A DNA stretch of 15,926 nucleotides from an uncultured Candidatus Saccharibacteria bacterium (lineage in GTDB: Bacteria > Patescibacteriota > Saccharimonadia > Saccharimonadales > UBA4665). The stretch spans positions 1 through 15,926 of the forward strand of contig CALKHY010000157.1 of assembly GCA_937988795.1 (NCBI GenBank), read 5' to 3'. Both the position numbers and the translations under genes were made by a program. The first letter of the stretch is position 1. Each line of letters begins with the position of its first letter. This document shows, one piece after another, positions 5,769 through 15,413 of this stretch. The notes below the pieces were generated by a model. It saw only the letters and a program-made list of their open reading frames with translations, did no database searches and was not told where the DNA came from.

Positions 5769-5812
5769 CCAAAAATAAAAGGCCAAGTACCAACTTGGCC
5801 TTTTATTTTTGG
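5769..5812 (-). terminator. Terminator fused to tRNA-Val(UAC)
   Basis: Perfect 19-bp arms, ccaaaaataaaaggccaag (5769-5787) and its complement (5794-5812), with a 6-nt loop. On the minus strand the tRNA CCA forms the base of the stem, and TTTTATTTTT closes it. Confidence 0.9.
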
Positions 5813-5886
5813 TGGGCGCTGAGGGACTCGAACCCCCGACCCCCTCGGTGTAAACGAGATGCTCTAGCCAACTGAGCTAAGCGCCC
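5810..5886 (-). tRNA. tRNA-Val (anticodon UAC)
   Basis: A 77-nt cloverleaf with encoded CCA. Acceptor GGGCGCT pairs with AGCGCCC; loop TTTACAC gives anticodon UAC, reading GUA and other Val codons; the T-arm is GGGGG-TTCGAGT-CCCTC. It lies just after acyP on the same strand, with its own promoter. Its last 15 nt recur downstream at 5626-5640. Confidence 0.97.
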
Positions 5887-5907
5887 TCATCAAAAAGTGA
5901 CCCTGTA

Positions 5908-5936
5908 ATTTTAACGTAAAATTAGCTTTCTTGCAA
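5908..5936 (-). promoter_or_regulatory. Promoter of tRNA-Val(UAC)
   Basis: -35 TTGCAA (5936 to 5931), a 17-nt spacer and -10 TAAAAT (5913 to 5908). Start is expected near 5901, giving a leader of about 15 nt. It lies directly after the acyP stop. Confidence 0.6.
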
Positions 5937-5938
5937 CG

Positions 5939-6205
5939 CTAACGGACCTCGAAGCCTTGGTGTCCAACAGGAACGAGCACTTGATGTTGAACATTGGTGA
6001 CCTTTGCTTGCGGTGAGCCCTTGGAACACCACCACAGGAATTGGCGCAGCGCATCCTCTTCGCCTTCGACCTCAAGGTATACCGTTCCATCGGGATCATT
6101 GCGCGCAAAGCCGGTAAGCCCGAGCCGAAGCGCCTCGCGCCGGGCGCAGTCGCGATAAAAGACACCCTGAACTTTGCCAGTCACCGTAATCGCGTACCGC
6201 TGCAT
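5939..6205 (-). CDS. acyP: Acylphosphatase
   Basis: This is a small cytoplasmic enzyme that hydrolyses acyl phosphates. The 88 residues fit the family. The first signature, GKVQGVFYR (10-18), carries the phosphate-binding Arg18; the second, GFARNDPDGTVYLEVEG (32-48), carries the catalytic Asn36. The ATG at 6205 has no ribosome site but an extended -10 (TG-G-TACATT) 6 nt upstream, suggesting a leaderless mRNA. It diverges from lemA and is followed by tRNA-Val(UAC). Confidence 0.95.
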   Translation of the reverse strand: MQRYAITVTGKVQGVFYRDCARREALRLGLTGFARNDPDGTVYLEVEGEEDALRQFLWWCSKGSPQAKVTNVQHQVLVPVGHQGFEVR

Positions 6206-6211
6206 ACATTA

Positions 6212-6220
6212 AATGTACCA
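6212..6220 (-). promoter_or_regulatory. Extended -10 of acyP
   Basis: TG-G-TACATT on the minus strand (hexamer 6217-6212, 4/6), 6 nt before the ATG at 6205. Confidence 0.4.
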
Positions 6221-6224
6221 TAGC

Positions 6225-6233
6225 TGCTATAAT
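6225..6233 (+). promoter_or_regulatory. Extended -10 upstream of lemA
   Basis: TGCTATAAT, a perfect hexamer with the TGN extension, on the plus strand. It would give lemA a leader of about 80 nt, upstream of the second candidate at 6283. Confidence 0.45.
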
Positions 6234-6273
6234 CGAAAAACGGAAGCATTTTGCATGCTAGCGTTGCGCTGAA

Positions 6274-6290
6274 TTAGTACGGTATACTAA
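6274..6290 (+). promoter_or_regulatory. lemA -10 within an operator-like inverted repeat
   Basis: TATACT (6283-6288) is a good -10 giving a leader of about 26 nt. It overlaps the inverted repeat TTAGTA-N5-TACTAA (6274-6290), which could be a regulator site. Confidence 0.4.
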
Positions 6291-6320
6291 AAGTACAAAG
6301 TCGTAAGGAGAATGTTTGGA

Positions 6321-6893
6321 ATGATGTGGCTTATTGTTATCGGTGCAGCCGTACTGCTGGTGATCGTGCTGGCCGCGATTTATAACTCGCTGGTGCGTCT
6401 TAACCAGCAGGCACAGGAGGCGTGGAGTGACATTACCGTTCAGCTCAAGCGTCGCTATGACCTGATTCCCAACCTGATCAGCACAGTCAAGGCGTACGCC
6501 AAGCACGAGCGCGAGGTCTTTGAAAAGGTTACCGAAGCCCGCGCCAACGCGCTCAGTGCCCAGAAGAAGGGCGACGTGAAGGAGACGGCCAAGGCCGAGA
6601 ACGAGTTTGAACAGGCGCTTAAGAGCATTTTTGCCGTAGCCGAAAACTACCCGCAGCTGCGCGCAACCGAGAACTTCCAAAAGCTGCAGGACGAACTCAC
6701 CGACACCGAAGACAAAATTATGGCTGCTCGTCGCTTCTACAACGGTATTGTTCGCGACTTTAACACCAGGCGCCAGCAATTCCCGGTGAACATGGTTGCT
6801 TCCATGTTCGGCTTCCGCGAAGACAAGGAATTCTTCGAGCTCGAAGAGTCCGAAATGGCCACCGTCTCCAAGCCTGTTAAAGCCGAATTTTAA
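6321..6893 (+). CDS. lemA: LemA family membrane-anchored protein
   Basis: LemA proteins have one N-terminal membrane helix and an extracytoplasmic helical domain of unclear role, often next to HtpX. The membrane segment is WLIVIGAAVLLVIVLAAIY near the N-terminus, followed by the family signature NQQAQEAWSDITVQLKRRYD and then NLISTVKAYAKHE. The C-terminal FYNGIVRDFNTRRQQFP is the second conserved block. An ATG at 6312 is only 1 nt from the AAGGAG site (6305-6310), so the ATG at 6321, 10 nt away, is the better start; the product is 190 aa. htpX follows 109 bp downstream. Confidence 0.95.
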   Translation: MMWLIVIGAAVLLVIVLAAIYNSLVRLNQQAQEAWSDITVQLKRRYDLIPNLISTVKAYAKHEREVFEKVTEARANALSAQKKGDVKETAKAENEFEQALKSIFAVAENYPQLRATENFQKLQDELTDTEDKIMAARRFYNGIVRDFNTRRQQFPVNMVASMFGFREDKEFFELEESEMATVSKPVKAEF

Positions 6894-6984
6894 GGGTTTT
6901 ATGGCATCGCGCTTCTTTGCAATCCGTGGGTCCTTTACCGCCGTTTGTCATGGAAGGGCGATGCTTTTAGTGACTAGAGAGGAT

Positions 6985-6993
6985 TGGTATAAT
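6985..6993 (+). promoter_or_regulatory. Extended -10 of htpX
   Basis: TGGTATAAT, a perfect extended -10, lies 9 nt before the htpX ATG at 7003. It implies a leaderless or near-leaderless transcript separate from lemA. Confidence 0.6.
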
Positions 6994-7002
6994 TTATAGA
7001 CT

Positions 7003-7881
7003 ATGTATAGTGAGATTGCTGCAAACAAGCGTAAGACTTGGTTCATTATAGCGCTGTTTATCGCGATTATTGGTGCATTGGGCTGGGTTGTCAGTAATCT
7101 GTATGGCAATCCGAGCTTCTTGTATCTGGCATTCATCATTAGCGGCGTGTATGCGCTGATCCAGTATTTCCTGGCTGCCAAGATCGCGACGGCCATGAAC
7201 GGCGCGCGCGAGGTGACGAAGAAGGAAGAACCGCGCCTGTACCGCATTGTTGAGAATCTGGCTATCACCACTGGCATGCCAATGCCGAAAGTCTATGTGA
7301 TTGAAGACCCGGCGCTGAATGCCTTTGCCACCGGCCGCGACCCCAAGCACGCAGTGGTGGCTGCTACGCGAGGCCTGCTCGAGGTTATGGATGACGACGA
7401 GCTAGAGGCCGTGATGGCACACGAAATGGGGCATGTCAAAAATTATGACATTCGCGTAATGATGATTGTATTTGGCCTGGTGAGCGCCATCGGTTTTATT
7501 GCTGACATCATCATGCACATGTTCTGGTTTGGCAGCAACGACGACAATCGGCCGTCGCACCCGATATTTATCGTGTTGGGTATCGTAGCCGCCATTCTGG
7601 CGCCGATCGTAGCTACGCTCGTACAGCTGGCTGTGTCGCGCCGCCGCGAATACCTAGCTGACAGCACTGGCGCTTTGATAACGCGTTACCCCGAAGGCCT
7701 GGCCCGCGCGCTCGAGAAAATCCGCGACCACGGCTCAGCTACGAGGCGCCAAAACACCGCGACCGCACACCTGTTCTTTGCTAACCCTTTGAAGGGTCAA
7801 AGTCTGGCCAAGCTGTTTAGTACCCACCCGCCCATCGAGGACCGCATCAAACGCCTCCGCAAGATGGCCGACCACGCTTGA
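7003..7881 (+). CDS. htpX: HtpX-type membrane zinc metalloprotease
   Basis: HtpX (peptidase family M48B) degrades damaged membrane proteins from the cytoplasmic side. The zinc site is HEMGH at 140-144 with the third ligand probably Glu216 in RREYLAD. Four membrane segments are visible: about 14-33, 39-58, 150-172 and 187-212, with the usual PALNAFATG motif at 103-111. The length of 292 fits the family. The start is ATG 7003, with no ribosome site and a strong extended -10 just upstream. The lemA-htpX pairing is common in bacteria and supports a membrane quality-control role. Confidence 0.97.
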   Translation: MYSEIAANKRKTWFIIALFIAIIGALGWVVSNLYGNPSFLYLAFIISGVYALIQYFLAAKIATAMNGAREVTKKEEPRLYRIVENLAITTGMPMPKVYVIEDPALNAFATGRDPKHAVVAATRGLLEVMDDDELEAVMAHEMGHVKNYDIRVMMIVFGLVSAIGFIADIIMHMFWFGSNDDNRPSHPIFIVLGIVAAILAPIVATLVQLAVSRRREYLADSTGALITRYPEGLARALEKIRDHGSATRRQNTATAHLFFANPLKGQSLAKLFSTHPPIEDRIKRLRKMADHA

Positions 7882-7943
7882 GCACCTTGCACTGCGTAAG
7901 GCCAGATCCGCCAGGCACAATTCTGCCGCGGTTCCGTCCTGCA

Positions 7944-7952
7944 TGGTAAACT
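7944..7952 (+). promoter_or_regulatory. Extended -10 of the ligA operon
   Basis: TGGTAAACT (hexamer 7947-7952) lies 9 nt before the ATG at 7962, the same layout as htpX. It would serve the five-gene operon to 12779. Confidence 0.4.
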
Positions 7953-7961
7953 AGTAGCATC

Positions 7962-10956
<2,995 letters not shown>

Positions 10957-10957
<1 letters not shown>

Positions 10958-11622
10958 TGAACGAGCAGGCGATTATCAACGATGCAGCCGGGTTTGCCAA
11001 AGACATCCTAAGCCGCGAGGGCAGCGGCCACGACTGGTGGCACACGCACCGAGTTTGGCAGCTTGCCAAGCACATCGCAGAGAAAGAGCGCGTCGAGGAT
11101 GTTACAGCGGTCGAGCTGGCGGCAATCTTGCACGAATTAGTTGACCCCAAGACAGTCAGCTTTACAAAGATTAGCGAAAAAGATATCGAAGAGCGGCTGC
11201 GCAGTTATGGTCTTGACGAGGTTCGCATCGGCAAGGTAATGACTGGCATCCAGGACACATCGTTCAGCAGGACGATCGGTCAGGAAGGGAAGTTTGGCGA
11301 GAATTTGCCGATAGAAGCCAAGATCATCAGCGATGCCGACAAGTTGGACGCAATCGGTGCAATAGGTATCGCACGGGTGTTTACGTACGGCGGTGCCAAG
11401 GGTCATGCAATCCATGACCCAAATAGCAAGCCGCGAGAATATAAAAGCCGCGAAGAATATCATGCCGCATACAAGACAAGCATTAATCATTTCTACGAAA
11501 AACTACTACTACTCAAAGACATGATGTTTACTGCCACCGCAAAGAAATTGGCCGAGCAGCGGCACGCCTACATGGAGCAGTTTTTGAAAGAGTTTTATGC
11601 TGAGTGGGACGGTAAACGATAA
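10957..11622 (+). CDS. HD-domain hydrolase (YedJ-like)
   Basis: HD-domain proteins are metal-dependent phosphohydrolases, and this short cytoplasmic type (221 aa) resembles YedJ, whose substrate is not known to me. Visible are GHDWWHTHRVWQLAKHI (24-40, first His at 31), ILHELVD (57-63) and ISDADKLDAIGAIGIAR (124-140). The usual His-Asp pair reads His59-Glu60. The start is ATG 10957, overlapping the ligA TGA by one base, with GGAGG 4 nt upstream; a GTG at 10954 is less likely. It is third in the operon. Confidence 0.88.
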
Positions 11623-11643
11623 TTTAGGTAAAGGGGGATAGCT

Positions 11644-12225
11644 ATGTTCGACGAGGTTAACCGGCAACTCGAGGAATATTTTGGCAAGTGGCGGGCGTTG
11701 ATTGCTGCGCGGCAGGACGAGCGCAACAAGGAGTTTTTCGAGCGGCTGAAACCAACAGCAGTCGGCTGGAAAGTTGCTGACTTCGATGAATATAGGCGCT
11801 TACTTGAGGAATGGCGTGGCGCCTGTGACATTATCGTCGAAAAGTGGATGGACGAGCGCTGGGTTGCCAAGCTGCATTTGAAAGACGCGACATTGAACGG
11901 GGGCATAGAGATCGTCAAAATTATGCAGCGTCGCCCGGGTTCCGAAGACAAGCTCGGCCTCGATCACGTCGACTTTCTGGACATGGAAGAGACCAATACC
12001 AAGGCAATCCTCCAGGAAGAAAACGACATCCAGTGGACAGAAGAGAAGAACGGCAACTGTGAGTGGATATCGTTGTGGTTTGAAGGCACCGAGGCCAAAC
12101 TGCGACCAGAAACGATTCTAGACGTAGCCAGACAGGATTTGCTCGAAGTAAATAACCAAATCCGCGGGCAAAAATTCGCAATTCTGGGGCAGGAAACCGG
12201 TGTGGTCATTTCGGATGTAGAATAG
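11644..12225 (+). CDS. Hypothetical protein, 193 aa, in the ligA operon
   Basis: I do not recognise a family. The N-terminal 75 residues look helical and charged (VNRQLEEYFGKWRALIAARQDERNKEFFERL); the rest is mixed and acidic, with no membrane or signal segment. A strong AAGGGGG site (11631-11637) lies 6 nt before ATG 11644. It starts 21 bp after the HD gene and ends 2 bp before the pyrophosphatase gene, so it is an operon member and may share a cytoplasmic nucleotide-related role by context only. Confidence 0.8.
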   Translation: MFDEVNRQLEEYFGKWRALIAARQDERNKEFFERLKPTAVGWKVADFDEYRRLLEEWRGACDIIVEKWMDERWVAKLHLKDATLNGGIEIVKIMQRRPGSEDKLGLDHVDFLDMEETNTKAILQEENDIQWTEEKNGNCEWISLWFEGTEAKLRPETILDVARQDLLEVNNQIRGQKFAILGQETGVVISDVE

Positions 12226-12227
12226 TC

Positions 12228-12779
12228 ATGGCGCTCGACCTCGTTTTTATTACCGGCAATCAGAACAAGGCCGACTTTTTGGCTAAGTGGCTCGGACATC
12301 CGGTTGCGCATCACAAGCTCGACCTGGACGAGCTGCAGTCGCTCGATCTCCGCGAAGTTGTCGAGCACAAGGCTCGCCAGGCCTATGGGTTACTCAAAAA
12401 GCCGGTGCTGGTCGAGGACGCCTCGCTGTCGTTTGCAGCCATGGGCCGCCTGCCCGGTCCGTTTATTAAATGGTTTCTCGAGGAGCTGGGGCTTGAGGGA
12501 TTGTGTAGACTTGCACTGTCACTGCCCAACCAGGAAGCACATGGAAGAGTGTGCTATGCCCTGTATGATGGCACAGCGATCAAATTTTTCGAAGGCGAAA
12601 TGCATGGCCGCATCGCACCTGAAGTAAGAGGTAAGGGCGGCTTTGGTTTCGACCCGATATTCATCAATGACGGCTACGATATCACCCGCGCCGAAATGGA
12701 CGAAGAAACATACGCCAAAACCTCGTACCGCACCGAGGCCCTGGCCGAGCTGAAACGCTACCTGGATTCAGTGGCATAA
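12228..12779 (+). CDS. Non-canonical purine NTP pyrophosphatase, ITPA/RdgB/HAM1 family
   Basis: These enzymes cleave ITP, dITP and XTP to monophosphates and keep damaged bases out of DNA and RNA. Motifs: FITGNQNKADF (7-17), VEDASLSF with likely catalytic Asp64 (62-69), LPGPFIKWFLEELGLEGL (75-92), GKGGFGFDPIF (135-145) and SYRTEAL (166-172). The LPGPFIKWFLE block and the EM..E..YAK end resemble eukaryotic and archaeal ITPA more than E. coli RdgB. The usual SHR reads Ser-Tyr-Arg. 183 aa, last gene of the operon, 2 bp after the preceding stop. Confidence 0.94.
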   Translation: MALDLVFITGNQNKADFLAKWLGHPVAHHKLDLDELQSLDLREVVEHKARQAYGLLKKPVLVEDASLSFAAMGRLPGPFIKWFLEELGLEGLCRLALSLPNQEAHGRVCYALYDGTAIKFFEGEMHGRIAPEVRGKGGFGFDPIFINDGYDITRAEMDEETYAKTSYRTEALAELKRYLDSVA

Positions 12780-12782
12780 TCC

Positions 12783-12802
12783 CGCGCCAAAACGCGCCAA
12801 AA
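12783..12802 (+). repeat. Two tandem copies of a 10-mer
   Basis: CGCGCCAAAA occurs twice in perfect tandem just after the pyrophosphatase gene. An A/T symmetrical stretch, AAAAAATAATTTTTT, follows at about 12809-12823. No GC-rich terminator stem is seen, so its role is open. Confidence 0.5.
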
Positions 12803-12849
12803 ATGGGAAAAAAATAATTTTTTGGGTACTATAGTTGCGTCCGGCGCGG

Positions 12850-12855
12850 TATAAT
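12850..12855 (+). promoter_or_regulatory. -10 box of corA
   Basis: A perfect TATAAT. An ATG at 12854-12856 overlaps it and therefore cannot be in the mRNA, which supports the ATG at 12881 with a leader of about 18 nt. Confidence 0.55.
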
Positions 12856-12880
12856 GCCATTAAAGATAAGCGGTAGCGGT

Positions 12881-13810
12881 ATGATCAAGTACTATTTTAA
12901 GAGTCTGCGCAGCGAACGCATGCAGGAGCTGGAGAACTACAAGCCCGGCTGCTGGGTGTATGTTGAAGCGCCGAACGAAAGTGAAATTGAGCATCTTGTC
13001 AAAAAATTTGACATCGTCGAAGGCCACCTGCGTGACGCGCTCGACGAAGACGAGATGCCGCGTCTCGAAAAAGAGGGCGAGCAGAGCTACATCTTTGTGC
13101 GTTTTGCCTACCGCACTGACGACGGCGATGTCAGCACCGCGCCGCTGCTGTTTATCTTTGGCGGCGACATCGTGATCACCGTATCGCGGGTCCGTCTGCC
13201 TGCGCTGGATGCCTTTATCACCGGCAAGGTCAACTTCGCTACCACCCAGCGCGCCAAGCTGATCCTGCTTATCCTGAAGCAAATCGTCGAAAAATACGAC
13301 AACTATATCTCGCGCAGCAGCAAAAAGATTAAGCTTATCCGTTCCCGCCTGCGCGGCCACGAAATCAGCAACCAGGACTTCATCGATTTTGTACAGATCG
13401 AGGACGAGCTGAACGAATTCTTAAGCAGCCTGATGCCGACGAACGCGACTTTGCGCCGCCTGCTGCTTGGCCGCTACGTCCCGCTGTTTGCCGAGGACCA
13501 GGACATCGTGGAGGACTTGCTCCTTAACAACGAGCAAAGCATCGAGGCCTGTAACAGCAACATGCAGTCCATCATCCACATCCGCGAAGCCTACACTTCT
13601 ATCGCCTCGAACAACCTGAACCGTACCATTAAAATCCTGACCATCCTGACCGTGCTTATCATGCTGCCAAGCGCGGTTTACGGCATATACGGCATGAACA
13701 TCGACTTGCCATTCCAGAACGGTGCTTGGGCGTTCCTGGGCATTATAGCTTTCACAATTGCTATCGACATCCTGGTCATAATAATCGCCCGCCGCCAAAA
13801 GATTTTCTAA
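12881..13810 (+). CDS. corA: CorA-type magnesium/divalent cation channel
   Basis: CorA is a pentameric inner-membrane Mg2+ channel. The 309 residues have the large acidic cytoplasmic N-terminal domain, a long helix region (about 130-250) and two C-terminal membrane segments. The first ends in the family's selectivity motif Gly-Met-Asn (AVYGIYGMNIDLPFQ) and the second (WAFLGIIAFTIAIDILVIIIA) is followed by a basic tail RRQKIF. The start MIKYYFKSLRSER at 12881 is chosen because the earlier in-frame ATG (12854) overlaps the -10 box. No ribosome site is clear. It stands alone, after the ligA operon. Confidence 0.95.
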   Translation: MIKYYFKSLRSERMQELENYKPGCWVYVEAPNESEIEHLVKKFDIVEGHLRDALDEDEMPRLEKEGEQSYIFVRFAYRTDDGDVSTAPLLFIFGGDIVITVSRVRLPALDAFITGKVNFATTQRAKLILLILKQIVEKYDNYISRSSKKIKLIRSRLRGHEISNQDFIDFVQIEDELNEFLSSLMPTNATLRRLLLGRYVPLFAEDQDIVEDLLLNNEQSIEACNSNMQSIIHIREAYTSIASNNLNRTIKILTILTVLIMLPSAVYGIYGMNIDLPFQNGAWAFLGIIAFTIAIDILVIIIARRQKIF

Positions 13811-13855
13811 GTACTTGCGGCATAAAACTGCTTTGCCTGACGCTGTTGTCGCGCT

Positions 13856-14158
13856 CTATGCGGCAGCTTCAGGATCTGGAATAAAGTGCTCCCTGATAGA
13901 CAAGTATTGCGAGGAGACATTGAATCTTAATGTACCAGGGACAGGGTCGCTGTCTGAGGCGTGCAATATGCCGCCGACGTGCAGTTCGGCACTGACGCCC
14001 GGCGTCTCTTTGTGTTCGATACGTTTGTGATCAGGTTTAAATATCGGGCCTTCTACCAAATGTATCTCAGGCTGCATTGATGTTGGTTCTGTCAGAAAGC
14101 CCCACAACAGCCTGGCTGCTTCCATACCGCTATGCGCGTTGCTGCGATGACGTTCCAC
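13856..14158 (-). CDS. Hypothetical protein, 100 aa
   Basis: I do not recognise it. It is soluble-looking and His/Pro/Glu-rich, with MQPEIHLVEGPIFKPDHKRIEHKETPG in the middle, split here as MQPEIHLVEGPIF then KPDHKRIEHKE. It is kept because a GTG start at 14158 has an AAAGGTGG ribosome site 7 nt upstream and a TATACT -10 further up. The overlapping plus-strand frame (13815-14030) has neither. It converges on corA with no clear terminator between them. Confidence 0.55.
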   Translation of the reverse strand: MERHRSNAHSGMEAARLLWGFLTEPTSMQPEIHLVEGPIFKPDHKRIEHKETPGVSAELHVGGILHASDSDPVPGTLRFNVSSQYLSIREHFIPDPEAAA

Positions 14159-14194
14159 CTAATTGCCACCTTTCAGGTTTACCCACATTACTGT

Positions 14195-14200
14195 AGTATA
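14195..14200 (-). promoter_or_regulatory. -10 box of the 100-aa gene
   Basis: TATACT on the minus strand, about 37 bp before the GTG, giving a leader of about 30 nt. The same A/T-rich stretch could hold the promoter of the divergent gene at 14240 (TATAGT, 14199-14204, plus strand). Confidence 0.4.
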
Positions 14201-14239
14201 TAGTTTAATGGATCAAGATAAGAGAAACAAAGAAACAAA

Positions 14240-14911
14240 ATGGCAGCAGGGAAAGCGCTTACTCCCCGGCAGCATGAGGATAATATCGATACCTTGATGC
14301 GCCATACGTTTTCGGGTTCGGGCGCGAATAGAGTCGACAGGGTGGTAGATGCAGTCCTCCCAATTACCCAATCATGGCATAGCCTGGATCCGCATTTGCC
14401 GCTTGGCCCCGTGGGAGGGGGGAGTGAAGAAGATATCATGCTGACACGCCAGGCAGCTCATGCCGCCAAGGCGATATTAGACCTGGCACCGCCCAAAATT
14501 GCCCGTGAGACACCAAAACTGGAAACGCTTCGCGGAGGAGTCGCACTCGATTATGCTGATGCATCGCTAAGGCTGGGCGACAGATCCAGAGACGTGCGGG
14601 ATGTGCTACTGGACATGCCAGGCCTGTATTCGGTGGAGGATATTAATAAGTATGGCGAAAGGATAGACCGGGCCTTTATGTGGCTGAGTGCCAATGCCAT
14701 GGATCTGCATATCAGAGCGGTGGAGTTGGCGGCAAACAAAAATCTGGACGAAATCCGCCGCAGGGGAGCGCAAGCCGTGTTGCGAGCAGAATTAGGTAGC
14801 TTGATAAAAACCGGTGTTGATATTCTTGACGAATTTCATAAAAGATATGAATCCGGCAAGAGCGAGGGGCGCCATGGCACACTGGTATCCTCGCCATGCG
14901 CTCCCGCGTGA
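14240..14911 (+). CDS. Hypothetical protein, 223 aa, first of an overlapping pair
   Basis: Unrecognised. It is soluble and mostly helical, with charged repeats of hydrophobic positions (IDRAFMWLSANAMDLHIRAV and LIKTGVDILDEFHKRY) suggesting a helical bundle. No signal peptide is seen. The start MAAGKALTPRQHED is preceded by an A-rich leader without a ribosome site. Its last 38 bp overlap the next gene in another frame, so the two are co-expressed and may act together. Confidence 0.7.
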   Translation: MAAGKALTPRQHEDNIDTLMRHTFSGSGANRVDRVVDAVLPITQSWHSLDPHLPLGPVGGGSEEDIMLTRQAAHAAKAILDLAPPKIARETPKLETLRGGVALDYADASLRLGDRSRDVRDVLLDMPGLYSVEDINKYGERIDRAFMWLSANAMDLHIRAVELAANKNLDEIRRRGAQAVLRAELGSLIKTGVDILDEFHKRYESGKSEGRHGTLVSSPCAPA

Positions 14912-15254
14912 GGATAAGGCGAATTGGCCAGGAAACCCCAGGAAGAATTTTGATATAATTCTCGTCCAGCCCAGGCCTGGCGGCCAACACCAACTATCCC
15001 AGGTAAAAACTGCACGCTGGCAACACGGGCAAAGCGGCGAGAGCGGCTACCATAGCTTAGTGCGTGTAGCCCGTCCAGGCGTACGTGACTTAATCGGATC
15101 CTCAGAGCATATTATGGAGTTATTTAAAGAGGTGGTAAGTGATAAAACCGATCCGCAGAGGCAAGTAGCGGCAATGAATGAACTGGCGCACTATCTGGGC
15201 GAGCAACCTACTCGGCGCCATGACAAAAGGAGTTCAAGGCGCGCACACTTTTAA
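14874..15254 (+). CDS. Hypothetical protein, 126 aa, second of the pair
   Basis: Unrecognised. ATG 14874 has GAGGGG 4 nt upstream, and the frame before it is better explained by the preceding gene. The segment FDIILVQPRPGGQHQLSQVK (26-45), with Asp27 and Gln43-x-Lys45 on predicted strands, resembles the D...(E/Q)xK core of PD-(D/E)XK or Mrr-like nucleases. This is a weak pattern match, and the protein is short for such a fold. The C-terminus is very basic (PTRRHDKRSSRRAHF), suited to nucleic acid binding. Confidence 0.65.
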   Translation: MAHWYPRHALPREDKANWPGNPRKNFDIILVQPRPGGQHQLSQVKTARWQHGQSGESGYHSLVRVARPGVRDLIGSSEHIMELFKEVVSDKTDPQRQVAAMNELAHYLGEQPTRRHDKRSSRRAHF

Positions 15255-15271
15255 TTTTGGATTCGATCTGT

Positions 15272-15277
15272 TAAAAT
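15272..15277 (+). promoter_or_regulatory. -10 box of tRNA-Ala
   Basis: TAAAAT lies 11 bp before the tRNA 5' end, so the leader is very short. No -35 is clear. Confidence 0.45.
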
Positions 15278-15288
15278 AGTCTCATTCT

Positions 15289-15364
<76 letters not shown>

Positions 15365-15365
<1 letters not shown>

Positions 15366-15402
15366 AACTAAAAAGACATCTCATGAGATGTCTTTTTAGT
15401 TT
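15365..15402. terminator. Bidirectional terminator between tRNA-Ala and the last gene
   Basis: A perfect 38-bp palindrome with 19-bp arms (aaactaaaaagacatctca and its complement). It has A/T tracts on both sides and lies between two convergent genes, so it can stop transcription both ways. Its first base is the last A of the tRNA CCA. Confidence 0.92.
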
Positions 15403-15413
15403 GCTTAGGCCAC

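Noticed and set aside
13815..14030. Plus-strand frame of 71 residues after corA
   Set aside because: It has no ribosome site or promoter, and the overlapping minus-strand gene has both.
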